A stretch of DNA of 24,185 bases from an uncultured Eubacterium sp. (GCA_934316845.1 CAKRDZ010000039.1:1-24185); one strand, 5' to 3'; counted from the stretch's first letter, positions 7,869 through 15,839 are shown. The notes: a model not told the origin generated them from the sequence alone. Translations and numbers: made by a program.

Positions 7869-8656
7869 CCGCTGCTCATCTCCTTTCCCTTTACACAAGT
7901 CTTACAGGGTGTTCTTCCTTCCACCTGCGAAATCGGAATTTCTCTTATACTGCGGCTTATTTTTTGGCAATTTTTTTGTACATGATACCGGCTTCCATAG
8001 TTACAGATAACAACGACCTGACTATCCGGCAATTCCTTTCCCGCACAGCACTTTTCGCAGGGATAATAGATGTGTCCATCTTCACTTCTCCGCTTTTCCA
8101 GTTCTTTTATAAAAACCTGCTGCAAGCCTAATTTCAGATGATGGCAGGTCAGAGTTTCATGATAGACCTTTCCCGTTTTTGTAACATAAACCATCTGATC
8201 TTCTTTTTGTTCACTTGAAGTCATACGTGTCAGTACGCCGGTAAACGCTCTCCCGTAATATTTTTCATTGAAACAAAAAATACGTTTCATAAAAACCGGA
8301 ATGGGAGATGTGATCGTATAACCTGCGACAAATTCCATCTGGTCGGTATCCTCATAAATCTTTGACTTTGTAATGCCTATGATTGACGCATTTGCATCGC
8401 TGCGTCCGGAAACAGACGCGTTTATCTTTGCCATCATAACAGCCGGATTTACAGCCAGTTTCTTTCCTGACAAAGCATATTCCAATGACGTCTGCTTTGC
8501 CGCTGTTTCCAAAGCACATTGAACCTGTTCCTGACGATACAGCAATTGATTTATGTATATAATACCTATGATCGCAAAAATAAACAAAGGAACAACCAGT
8601 GCCGCCTCAACGGTGATCGAACCGTTGAAGCACGGCTCACTTTTTTGTTTCTGCAT
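7865..8656 (-). CDS. TadE-like pseudopilin with duplicated Cys/His C-terminal module, 263 aa
   Basis: Residues 12-34 (GSITVEAALVVPLFIF) form a prepilin-type signal with Glu at +5 and one membrane helix, as in TadE proteins. The C-terminal third holds two related modules: VYHETLTCHHL followed by YYPCEKCCAG, and RYHVQKNCQKI followed by TPCKTCVKG. Each has YH-x4-C and a downstream PCxxC, a four-ligand pattern suggesting small metal-binding or disulphide-bonded domains outside the membrane. The start at 8656 has GGAAAGGAGG about 6 nt upstream. A long RNA hairpin separates it from the preceding gene. The next gene overlaps its stop by 4 nt. Confidence 0.8.
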   Translation of the reverse strand: MQKQKSEPCFNGSITVEAALVVPLFIFAIIGIIYINQLLYRQEQVQCALETAAKQTSLEYALSGKKLAVNPAVMMAKINASVSGRSDANASIIGITKSKIYEDTDQMEFVAGYTITSPIPVFMKRIFCFNEKYYGRAFTGVLTRMTSSEQKEDQMVYVTKTGKVYHETLTCHHLKLGLQQVFIKELEKRRSEDGHIYYPCEKCCAGKELPDSQVVVICNYGSRYHVQKNCQKISRSIREIPISQVEGRTPCKTCVKGKEMSSG

Positions 8657-8681
8657 TTGCTTCCTCCTTTCCTTTAAGGAC

Positions 8682-8789
8682 TCGAGGCGAGAAAGGGTAC
8701 TCTATTGTATGGTAGGCAATTTCCCTTTTGGTTAGATATGTGTAGATATGTTAATTTATTTTTTAATAGAATACCCTTTCTCGCCTCGA
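8682..8789 (-). promoter_or_regulatory. 25-bp RNA hairpin inside the Tad operon
   Basis: Arms 8682-8706 and 8765-8789 are reverse complements with one DNA mismatch. In the minus-strand transcript that position is a G-U pair, so all 25 pairs can form. The arms begin and end with TCGAGGCGAGAAAGGG and its complement; the 58-nt loop is A/U-rich and contains TAGATATG twice. No U-run follows in the direction of operon transcription, so it is not an ordinary intrinsic terminator. It fills the only long gap in the operon, between the DUF5702 gene stop and the tadE ribosome site. A processing or stability element, an attenuator, or a small MITE are possible. Confidence 0.7.
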
Positions 8790-8796
8790 TAATTTT

Positions 8797-10752
8797 TCAA
8801 TACTCTGCCTGTTGGCTTGTCTCTACCGTAAAATCCACCTCCGGTAACCTTCGGAACGGGAGTTTCCACGGATAGACAAATTTTGCTGTCACATTAAACC
8901 GGCTTGTACATAAACCCAGCCGGAATCCGGGAACATACTTTTTCTGTATCTTCCACTCCATCAGATCCATCATTCTTGCACATACTGTGCTTCGATCCAT
9001 CGCCAGCAGAAAAAAACTTAAATATTCCTCGTACCCAAAAGACCGCTTATCTGCCTTCTTGTACTGCCTGGCCTTCTGCATGACCAAGTCGTGCGTAAAA
9101 GCAAACAATTCCGTAAAATCTACAGAAAACTTATCTGCTGTCTTGACGAAAGGAACCTCTTTTCCCTGCAGGATTGCTGCCGTATCAACTACCGCTTCCG
9201 CCATTCCCCACAATACCGTAAATAGCGTCTGCATAAACCGTATCAAGGGCTCTATTGCTGTGAAGCCAACCACCGCGAGTGCAGCTGCATGTGTTGTTTC
9301 ACGGCTTTTTGCAGAGACAAATAACGCAGAAGCATTTGCCGCCGTTCGGAGTAAGACGATTCGTTCAATGACACCGGAAAGATTTTCCTTATCACTTCTT
9401 TCAGCACAGATTAAATACTCCCATTCATACCGGAGCACATTATCTGATCCTGCCGTTTCCGTCACATTGGAAAAGAATTTTTTTAAATAGGCCAGAAGAC
9501 ATACTTCCGTAGCTGCAAAACTGCCCATTTTCTGTGCACTGTTTTGAAAATCAACATTTTCCTCATCTGTCAGCGTTTTTACAGGGTCACTTCTTTTTTC
9601 CTTTTCCTGCTCCTGTATGAGCTGCAGATAATGATCCGGATTTTCTACGGTTTGTTCAGACACCTTACTGTAGTCTTCCATTACCATTTTAAGCACACCC
9701 TCTGACATTGCTTTGGAAAAGGAATCCAGCGGATTTTCTCCACCGCCGTCTTCTTCCATCCCGTTGTAATCAAAGCACATGGATGGCATCTTATACTCTG
9801 CCCACAATGCCTGCATTTCCTTGTCACTCTCTTCACTCCAGGTCTGGGATAGCAGCGTACTGCTTTGGGATAAAATGGATTGGTTTATTTTCAACTCTTC
9901 TGCAAGCGTATCTCTGCCGGGAACAGACTTACACATTTCCATATTCTGTTCGGCTTCACTTACAAGCCGGCTGCACAGGTTTTCCAATTGCTGAAACATT
10001 TTCAAATATTTTTTTCTTTCCTGCTCTTTGCTCGAAATATCCTTTAACATTTCATCAATTGAAACTACTTTGTTTTCCATTTTTTCCCATATGTTCTGGT
10101 CTGAAATATGAAATGTCTGTGCCTGTTTTTTCCCATGAAAAAACATCTTGGCAAATATCGTTTTTTCTTTGACATTTCCATTTTTTACACAAACACCATC
10201 TATCATTTCCATCCATTGTACGAGTTCCATTCCCTCCTTTGCTTTTTCTTTCTGTTCCGCCGTGTCTTTTTCAATTTCATTTGCCGTTGCTTCCATAGAA
10301 TCCAATGCCGCCTTGTTCCCCTTGATGTTATCAAAAATCTGCGATATCCCTTCTCGTTTCATATATTCACAGATCTGGTCAAGCATTGGCTGCCCGCCAT
10401 CTTCCGTAACATATGTCTTATCCGGTACATTAACTTCCTCTAAAGTACCACCGAATAGATCCGTTATCGGTAATAAACTTTTTGGTTGTTCCAGATTTTT
10501 GTTAATATAAAATTTAATGGTATCCTCATACGACTTACCGGCATCCTCTAAAAAAAACAGACGATATTCTTTGTACATTGGTTCACTGTACTCTGCTAAC
10601 AAACTTTCTGTGCCGACGCGAAGCAGCCGCTGTGCCTGATTTTTGCATACGCTTCCTCTTGCAAGTTCCACCATCCCACATCCAAGGGCAATCATTACAA
10701 GAAATGTCAGTGTCAGAAAAATTGTTATACTGCCATCAGCCTTCTTTTCCAT
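8797..10752 (-). CDS. DUF5702-type (TadG-like) pilus-associated protein, 651 aa
   Basis: The N-terminus has the charged start, GSITIFLTLTFLVMIALGCG, of a prepilin-like signal anchor with a single membrane helix. Unlike the two TadE-like proteins, position +5 is Phe instead of Glu. The remaining ~600 residues are mostly charged and predicted helical (for example 150-310), with a more hydrophobic C-terminal part near residues 470-560. This length and arrangement fit the DUF5702 family common in clostridial Tad loci. Start at ATG 10752 overlaps the preceding pilin gene by 17 nt and has only a weak ribosome site, so it probably depends on translational coupling. It is followed by the long hairpin. 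Its mechanical role is unknown. Confidence 0.75.
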   Translation of the reverse strand: MEKKADGSITIFLTLTFLVMIALGCGMVELARGSVCKNQAQRLLRVGTESLLAEYSEPMYKEYRLFFLEDAGKSYEDTIKFYINKNLEQPKSLLPITDLFGGTLEEVNVPDKTYVTEDGGQPMLDQICEYMKREGISQIFDNIKGNKAALDSMEATANEIEKDTAEQKEKAKEGMELVQWMEMIDGVCVKNGNVKEKTIFAKMFFHGKKQAQTFHISDQNIWEKMENKVVSIDEMLKDISSKEQERKKYLKMFQQLENLCSRLVSEAEQNMEMCKSVPGRDTLAEELKINQSILSQSSTLLSQTWSEESDKEMQALWAEYKMPSMCFDYNGMEEDGGGENPLDSFSKAMSEGVLKMVMEDYSKVSEQTVENPDHYLQLIQEQEKEKRSDPVKTLTDEENVDFQNSAQKMGSFAATEVCLLAYLKKFFSNVTETAGSDNVLRYEWEYLICAERSDKENLSGVIERIVLLRTAANASALFVSAKSRETTHAAALAVVGFTAIEPLIRFMQTLFTVLWGMAEAVVDTAAILQGKEVPFVKTADKFSVDFTELFAFTHDLVMQKARQYKKADKRSFGYEEYLSFFLLAMDRSTVCARMMDLMEWKIQKKYVPGFRLGLCTSRFNVTAKFVYPWKLPFRRLPEVDFTVETSQQAEY

Positions 10753-10921
10753 TTATAATACTTTTGCTGTCTTTATCAAATGACTTCCAGGCATCGTCAA
10801 TTACAGCTGTGATCTTATTCTTAAACAAAAGTACTAACGCAATCAAAATCACCAGAATCAATATCAATTCCACAATTCCGATTCCATCTTCCTCTTTCAT
10901 AAACTGCATTACATATCTCAT
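10736..10921 (-). CDS. Flp-like pilin precursor, 61 aa
   Basis: A short leader MRYVMQFMKEEDG is followed by IGIVELILILVILIALV and a basic/acidic tail of about 25 residues. Cleavage after Gly13 would put Glu at +5, the hallmark of class IVb/Flp pilins, and the mature protein would be about 48 aa, typical for Flp. It is the only good major pilin candidate in the operon. The ATG at 10921 is chosen because GAGGGATAAC lies directly upstream; the ATGs at 10942 and 10933 have no site. It lies 36 nt after tadC and overlaps the DUF5702 gene. Confidence 0.82.
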   Translation of the reverse strand: MRYVMQFMKEEDGIGIVELILILVILIALVLLFKNKITAVIDDAWKSFDKDSKSIINGKEG

Positions 10922-10957
10922 GTTATCCCTCATTTCTTTCATAATCTTGGTTTACGG

Positions 10958-12325
10958 TTACATGGCCATAAAAGCCGGCATTATAATAATTGCTATTACA
11001 ATACCAAACATAAGCATCATTGGGAGAAGCAATTTTGTGCCCGCTGTTTCTCCCATCTGCCTGCTTAATTCTTTGCGCTTTTCAAACGCATCAGATGCCT
11101 CAGTTTCCAATAATGCAATAAAGCCTTCTGTCCCTTTTTTCATATTTTGATTGATAATAGAAGCGTATCGCAAATAGCTAAGCTGTCGACATCTTTTTCC
11201 GAAATGCTCCATGGCTGCTGCTTCGGATGCGCCATTGGTCATTTCCTGGTAGGCTGTCAAGACCTCTTCATATACATAACGGCGCTCACCCCCTTTCTGC
11301 AGATTGCGTTGATATTCCTCCCCCAGTCTTTTGAAACACCCCCGGATTGTTAATCCGGCATTAAACAATAACATACTCTTATTGATAAATTCCGGATAAT
11401 CCAATTGAAGCTGCTGTTGACGGTGTTCTATCTTTTTTCTTTCTTCCTTTTTCCAAATAATGGGAAAGAAAAAAATAATTAAAAACACCAAAAGATATAC
11501 CGGTGGGGATTTTTCTTTTTCGCTTTCTTCGTAGCGGACGCTGTAATCTCCAATTTTTGTAGGAAGTGCTATCTGTTTTTGCGCATTTTGCTGTTCCACT
11601 TTTTCCAGTATCGCGGCTTTAATCTGATAGACCGCCCACTCCCCCGGCGGAAGATTATTACTCTCAATCGTAAGGGGAAATGTGTATTCCTTTTCCCAAT
11701 TACGCCATTTTGCCTGCGCCACTACACTCGTTTTCACTCCTTCCTTTGGAATTTCCATATAATTTAAACTTCCCTCTTCCCGAATATAGTTTTCAGGAAG
11801 TATCCATGAGATTTCAATCCCCGTTTGAGGAACTTCTGCCACAAAATTCAAGGAAGAATTTACCTTTTCCAGCGACTGATTATTTCCCTTTAAATTCTCA
11901 TTCAGATAAGTAAGACATAACTTATCCAGCTGAAGAAATTCTTCCGGAGTAAACTCTCTGTCGTCCAGATACAATGTAATCGTCTCTTTTTTATCCTCTC
12001 CCTGAACCTGTGTAATAAAGTCAAAGGAAACCTCTTTTCCTGTATCCTCACGCAAGATTGTACTTTCATCACATATCGTCGTTTCTTCCTTTTCTTCTTC
12101 CCCCGGTATCAGAAGAAACAGAAATGCCGTCAGCAGAAAAATCAAAATAAATCCAATTCGTTTACACCAGATCTTTTGAAGCTGTTCTTCCTGTTCCTGC
12201 TTACGATACAACGACGTTATCATGGTTTTCGTACCCGGAAAATGTTCTGTCATCTTCCAAAACCACGACTGAATACGAAGTTTTTTTACTACTGACCAGA
12301 TATAATTTTCAAGTTTTTCCATCAT
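10958..12325 (-). CDS. tadC: TadC-like platform protein with N-terminal extracytoplasmic domain, 455 aa
   Basis: The C-terminal ~155 residues look like TadC/T2SSF: a cytoplasmic helical region (LDYPEFINKSMLLFNAGLT, then GTEGFIALLETEASDAFEKR and GETAGTKLLLPMMLM) ending in hydrophobic helices. Ahead of this there is a membrane helix at about 56-74, a ~200-residue polar, partly beta-rich segment (about 75-275), and another helix at about 278-297. The polar segment would lie outside the cell. Usual TadC proteins are about 300 aa and lack such a domain. The ATG at 12325 follows GAGGG; a longer frame has no site. It starts 16 nt after tadB. Confidence 0.82.
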   Translation of the reverse strand: MMEKLENYIWSVVKKLRIQSWFWKMTEHFPGTKTMITSLYRKQEQEEQLQKIWCKRIGFILIFLLTAFLFLLIPGEEEKEETTICDESTILREDTGKEVSFDFITQVQGEDKKETITLYLDDREFTPEEFLQLDKLCLTYLNENLKGNNQSLEKVNSSLNFVAEVPQTGIEISWILPENYIREEGSLNYMEIPKEGVKTSVVAQAKWRNWEKEYTFPLTIESNNLPPGEWAVYQIKAAILEKVEQQNAQKQIALPTKIGDYSVRYEESEKEKSPPVYLLVFLIIFFFPIIWKKEERKKIEHRQQQLQLDYPEFINKSMLLFNAGLTIRGCFKRLGEEYQRNLQKGGERRYVYEEVLTAYQEMTNGASEAAAMEHFGKRCRQLSYLRYASIINQNMKKGTEGFIALLETEASDAFEKRKELSRQMGETAGTKLLLPMMLMFGIVIAIIIMPAFMAM

Positions 12326-12341
12326 ATGGCATCCCTCATTT

Positions 12342-13085
12342 CTAGACTGATATATCCGTGATCTTTCGACTCCACCAAAAGGCAAATATATAGACAGCAA
12401 GCGAAACGGTCATGATCATTATGCCGGGAAGATTTCCATAAAGCGGATTAAGAAAGCCCGGTGAACATATCCGCAGATATAAAATAATCCCAATCGGTAT
12501 TAAATTCATACATCCTGCTTCCATTTTCTTGCCGGCAATCACCGTTTCAATTTCCCTTTTTGTCTCAATTTTTTGGCTGATATTCTCTGCTGTCCGTTTC
12601 ATAATTTTTACAAGATTTCCACCCGTTTTTCTCGCGGTAATTAAAATCTCACTGAAAACTTTTATATCTTCCATACCACTTCTTTCTCCGAGATCCATCA
12701 TTAATTTTTCAACCGGAACATGAAGTCTGACCTGCGTAACAAAATAATCAAATTCTTTCATGATCAGATCCTCTTTTTGATACATAAGCGCCAGATCTTT
12801 CTGCGCTTCAAATACAGAATTTTCCAATGAATATCCTGCGGATAACGCCGATATCATACTTTCCATTGCGTCTTTGAACTGCAGCACGAGTATCTCCTGC
12901 TGCCTCTTTGCCAAAACACGGCAATAATATTTTAAAAACAAATATCCGCCTGCAAAAGCCAGTAGGATAACCGCAAAAATATGATTAAAAAACAATACGG
13001 CTGTCATACTTCCTATCCCCATTCCAATGGCTCCATAGCGTACTTTTTCCCGTTTGGAAAAGCAATAATCTGTGTAGGAAATCAT
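12342..13085 (-). CDS. tadB: TadB-like inner membrane platform protein, 247 aa
   Basis: A T2SSF-fold membrane protein expected to form the pilus assembly platform with TadC. Two helices lie at about 16-33 and 35-52, then a cytoplasmic helical domain with the family's FKDAMESMISALSAGYSLE and FSEILITARKTGGNL signatures, then two helices near 190-208 and 220-240. It is somewhat shorter than typical TadB (about 300 aa) because the N-terminal part is brief. The ATG at 13085 overlaps the tadA stop as ATGA, a classic coupled junction. Confidence 0.88.
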   Translation of the reverse strand: MISYTDYCFSKREKVRYGAIGMGIGSMTAVLFFNHIFAVILLAFAGGYLFLKYYCRVLAKRQQEILVLQFKDAMESMISALSAGYSLENSVFEAQKDLALMYQKEDLIMKEFDYFVTQVRLHVPVEKLMMDLGERSGMEDIKVFSEILITARKTGGNLVKIMKRTAENISQKIETKREIETVIAGKKMEAGCMNLIPIGIILYLRICSPGFLNPLYGNLPGIMIMTVSLAVYIFAFWWSRKITDISV

Positions 13086-14302
13086 TCTAATTTCACCCCG
13101 GCTTTCTTACATTTATCCATAGAACGAAGGATATGGCTGGTTCGTTTCAAAGTTCCTTTTATCCTTCCATTTTCTTCTCCTTCTTCCTCAAAGGAAAATA
13201 TTGGAAAAATTTGTATCTCCCCCTGTTCCACCTCTCCTATCTCGCAGATAGCAAGCACCTTACGTGATCTGTCACGAAGCCGCCCCAAATGAACAATAAT
13301 ATCAATGGCGGAAGAAATCTGCTGCCGGATGGCAGGAAGGGGAATATCCATTCCCATCAATACAAGTGTCTCCAGCCGGTTTAGCATATCCTTCGGACTA
13401 TTGGCGTGTCCCGTTGACAAACTTCCATCGTGTCCGGTGTTCATAGCCGTAAGCATATCGATCGCTGTCGCATCGCGGATCTCACCGACAATTATTCTGT
13501 CCGGCCGCATCCTCAAAGCACTTCGGATCAGATCCCGGATCGTCACCTGATTTTTCCCTTCCACATTGGCATTCCGCGCTTCCATTCTTACAATATTTTC
13601 CACATTTCGAATCTGAAGTTCTGCCGAATCTTCAATCGTAATAATTCTCTCCGACACCGGAATATAATTTGACAATATGTTTAAAAACGTAGTCTTTCCT
13701 GCTCCGGTTCCCCCCGAAATAAAAATATTATATCTCGCTTCTACAAGTGCTTTCAGAAATCTGTCTGCCTCCGGCGTGACCGCCCCCATCGCCACAAGTT
13801 TCTCCATCGTGAGCGGATCTTTGGGGAATTTACGGATCGTGATAACCGGCCCCTCTAATGCAATAGGCGGCATTACAATATTGACACGCGAACCATCTTC
13901 CAATCGTACATCTAATATTGGGGTCGATTCATTTACAATGCGGTTTCCCTCTGACGCGATCTGCTGTGCAATGTCACTCAGCCGCTCTTCCGAATCAAAC
14001 GTCAGACCGGTTTCATATAAACTGCCTTCTTTTTCAACAAAAATATGCTGCGGCCCATTGATCATAATTTCCGTAACGTCTTCATCCTCAATTAATTCCT
14101 GCAGCACATCTAACTTTCGCATGGAATTAAATATCTCGCGGCGCATTTTTCTTCGATCGCGAAAGCGCATATACTGCTCCTGCCCCATCTCCGTGATCAC
14201 CTGGTCGATAACATCCGTAAGATACTGTTCATCTACGTCCACACCGGTCGGAACCTGCTGCAACACCCTTTCACATATCCTTTGCTTAATCTGTTTCTCC
14301 AT
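13082..14302 (-). CDS. tadA: TadA/CpaF-type secretion ATPase, 406 aa
   Basis: The hexameric cytoplasmic ATPase that drives Tad pilus assembly. Walker A is GGTGAGKT (197-204), the Asp box ITIEDSAEL (221-229), Walker B RIIVGEIRD (269-277), and the His box GHDGSLSTGHA (290-300), all intact. The N-terminal domain has the usual EDVTEIMINGP segment (74-84). Length is slightly below many CpaF proteins because the N-terminal region is short. The ATG at 14302 overlaps the tadZ end by 17 nt. tadB follows with a 4-nt overlap. Confidence 0.96.
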   Translation of the reverse strand: MEKQIKQRICERVLQQVPTGVDVDEQYLTDVIDQVITEMGQEQYMRFRDRRKMRREIFNSMRKLDVLQELIEDEDVTEIMINGPQHIFVEKEGSLYETGLTFDSEERLSDIAQQIASEGNRIVNESTPILDVRLEDGSRVNIVMPPIALEGPVITIRKFPKDPLTMEKLVAMGAVTPEADRFLKALVEARYNIFISGGTGAGKTTFLNILSNYIPVSERIITIEDSAELQIRNVENIVRMEARNANVEGKNQVTIRDLIRSALRMRPDRIIVGEIRDATAIDMLTAMNTGHDGSLSTGHANSPKDMLNRLETLVLMGMDIPLPAIRQQISSAIDIIVHLGRLRDRSRKVLAICEIGEVEQGEIQIFPIFSFEEEGEENGRIKGTLKRTSHILRSMDKCKKAGVKLE

Positions 14303-15236
14303 CGTCTACACCCCCTGTTTGTAAGAAAGATTTCATCTCTCTCAGATTCTTAATCTTCGGACAGGTTACCTCACAAAACGTAATCCTTTCCCATATAGAT
14401 TCCCTTTTTTCCGCAAAACAATATTCCCTTAAAACATGCCTGCGGATTGCTGCTAAAAAACCATCTTCCAGCGGCATTATAATTTCATCCGCATAATCCA
14501 GAAGATCAAACGTATATTCAAAAAATTGTCCGACTTCCAGTATCACACGGTCAAACAACGTCTGCTTTTGAAGCCCCTCCATCATGTTTTCGATTTCCTC
14601 TTTGGTAAAATCAAGCAGATCCTTGTAATGTGCCACCGGCGCAAGAATAGATATTTTGCCGTGCAAATATACAAGTTTTTCCAGTGCTTCATTGTTTTTT
14701 TCATTTTGTACTGCCAGGATCCACTCTGCCAGTCCCCGATGTGACAACGACGGTGTCTCCGTCAATTCCTCCGGAAAAAATACCGGTACGCCGCACATGC
14801 TTATATAAAGCACCTTTGCCTGCTGCGCACTTTCCATCGCTTCCTGTAAGGCAAGACGCGTTTTTTCCTCTCCGCCTTCCGGCGAAAAAACACAGCAGAT
14901 CCCTTTCTTTCTCACTGTTTTCTGCTCCTCATCCCCCGTTTGTCCCACTATCTTACAAAAACTCTTCCAGATAGCCGTTCTCTTTTGGTACTTAAAGATT
15001 TCATTTTCACTGTCTGTTACCGGACTTTCTGAAAGAAAAATTCCGTTTTTTCCAATTTCTTCCAGAACCATCTTATCGTCTGAGATCACAATGGAACCTT
15101 CGGCAATTTCCATTGCTTCCCCTTTTTCTGATATCATTTTAATTTCCATATATTTTGGCAGTTTCTGCCGGAAATACGTTAAAAAACGTACCGCATACTC
15201 TCTATCCCTAAGATAGATATAACAAATTCTGTTCAT
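14286..15236 (-). CDS. tadZ: TadZ/CpaE-like pilus localisation protein, 316 aa
   Basis: The protein has a receiver-like N-terminal part (about 1-85; EGSIVISDDKM and a NGIFLSES strand) and a MinD/ParA-like C-terminal part, the layout of TadZ/CpaE, which positions Tad machines. The deviant Walker A region is degenerate: residues 118-126 read SPEGGEEKT where KGGxGKT is expected, so the signature Lys and a Gly are replaced by Glu. Later segments VLYISMCGV and FDRVILEVGQFFEYTFDLLDYADEI-like strands match the fold. ATG at 15236 has GGAAGGGTGA upstream. It lies 15 nt after the first peptidase gene. ATP turnover is doubtful. Confidence 0.75.
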   Translation of the reverse strand: MNRICYIYLRDREYAVRFLTYFRQKLPKYMEIKMISEKGEAMEIAEGSIVISDDKMVLEEIGKNGIFLSESPVTDSENEIFKYQKRTAIWKSFCKIVGQTGDEEQKTVRKKGICCVFSPEGGEEKTRLALQEAMESAQQAKVLYISMCGVPVFFPEELTETPSLSHRGLAEWILAVQNEKNNEALEKLVYLHGKISILAPVAHYKDLLDFTKEEIENMMEGLQKQTLFDRVILEVGQFFEYTFDLLDYADEIIMPLEDGFLAAIRRHVLREYCFAEKRESIWERITFCEVTCPKIKNLREMKSFLQTGGVDDGETD

Positions 15237-15251
15237 GTATCACCCTTCCCT

Positions 15252-15761
15252 CTAGTAAATGCAGAGACAAATACAGTATCCAAATAAAATGCAGACCGAA
15301 AAAGGAATTACTGCCTCTTTTTCCCAATTTTCTGACGCATAGTATGGAATCAGCTTTTTTTCTCTGTAAACCTGCCTTATGTAACTTGAAAAATATAGGA
15401 ATCTGCGAAATAAATTCCGCTCCCTGAGAATCTTGAGTGTAGAAAATAAAGCACCAGCCAGTAACGCATAAAACGTCACACGGGCACCAAACGCAAAACT
15501 ATAGTAACTACAAATAATGGAAATTAATTTGATATCTGCAGCTCCGAACATCCGAAGCAAATAAAAGAAACTACAGACGATAAGAGGAAGGATGCATCCT
15601 GCTAAAAAATATACTGCCCCAGCCGGTCCATAGGTCACAAAATTATGGTATAAACTTAGGCCAAGTCCCATAATAATTAATATATGAGGAACTCGATAAC
15701 AGTATAAATCGCAGAGCGCAGCCGGTAACAACACAAGGAAAATCAGCGGTTGATTTTCGAT
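15252..15761 (-). CDS. First Tad leader peptidase (TadV/CpaA-like), probable ATC start, 169 aa
   Basis: A membrane aspartyl protease of the A24 type. The first Asp lies in AALCDLYCYRVPH and the second in FGAADIK, where GxGD is GAAD. The best Shine-Dalgarno, AGGGGGTGA, lies 7 nt upstream of an ATC at 15761; starting there gives the normal first helix (ENQPLIFLVLLPAALCD) with Asp18, matching Asp19 of the second peptidase. The first ordinary start in frame is GTG at 15734, with no ribosome site, and it would leave only eight residues before the Asp. Upstream in frame is a TGA. The promoter at 15793-15822 fits the ATC. It is the first gene of the operon. If ATC initiation is rejected, the CDS is 15252-15734. 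Confidence 0.7.
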   Translation of the reverse strand: MENQPLIFLVLLPAALCDLYCYRVPHILIIMGLGLSLYHNFVTYGPAGAVYFLAGCILPLIVCSFFYLLRMFGAADIKLISIICSYYSFAFGARVTFYALLAGALFSTLKILRERNLFRRFLYFSSYIRQVYREKKLIPYYASENWEKEAVIPFSVCILFGYCICLCIY

Positions 15762-15792
15762 GTTGTCACCCCCTCGATTTGTTGTGATTCAT

Positions 15793-15822
15793 ATACTAGC
15801 ACGATGAGTCGATTTTTGTCAA
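15793..15822 (-). promoter_or_regulatory. Promoter of the Tad operon
   Basis: On the minus strand a perfect TTGACA (15822-15817) is followed after 18 nt by TAGTAT (15798-15793) with a TGC extension. An A/T-rich tract lies upstream of the -35 box. The predicted transcript would start about 24 nt before the ATC and carry the AGGGGGTGA ribosome site. Confidence 0.6.
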
Positions 15823-15839
15823 CAACTTTTTTTAAAAAA

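Noticed and set aside
8682..8789. Hairpin considered as an intrinsic terminator
   Set aside because: No U-run follows in the direction of operon transcription; the T-rich side is on the strand with no gene to terminate. Downstream genes have no promoter of their own that I can see.
10578..14324. Plus-strand frames over tadA, the DUF5702 gene and the pilin gene (for example 10578-11150 and 13677-14324)
   Set aside because: They lie opposite genes with clear motifs, and have no promoters or ribosome sites.
15743..15769. GTG inside the ribosome site at the Tad operon head, giving a peptide VTTSKINR
   Set aside because: It is out of frame with the peptidase, ends after eight codons, and has no ribosome site of its own.
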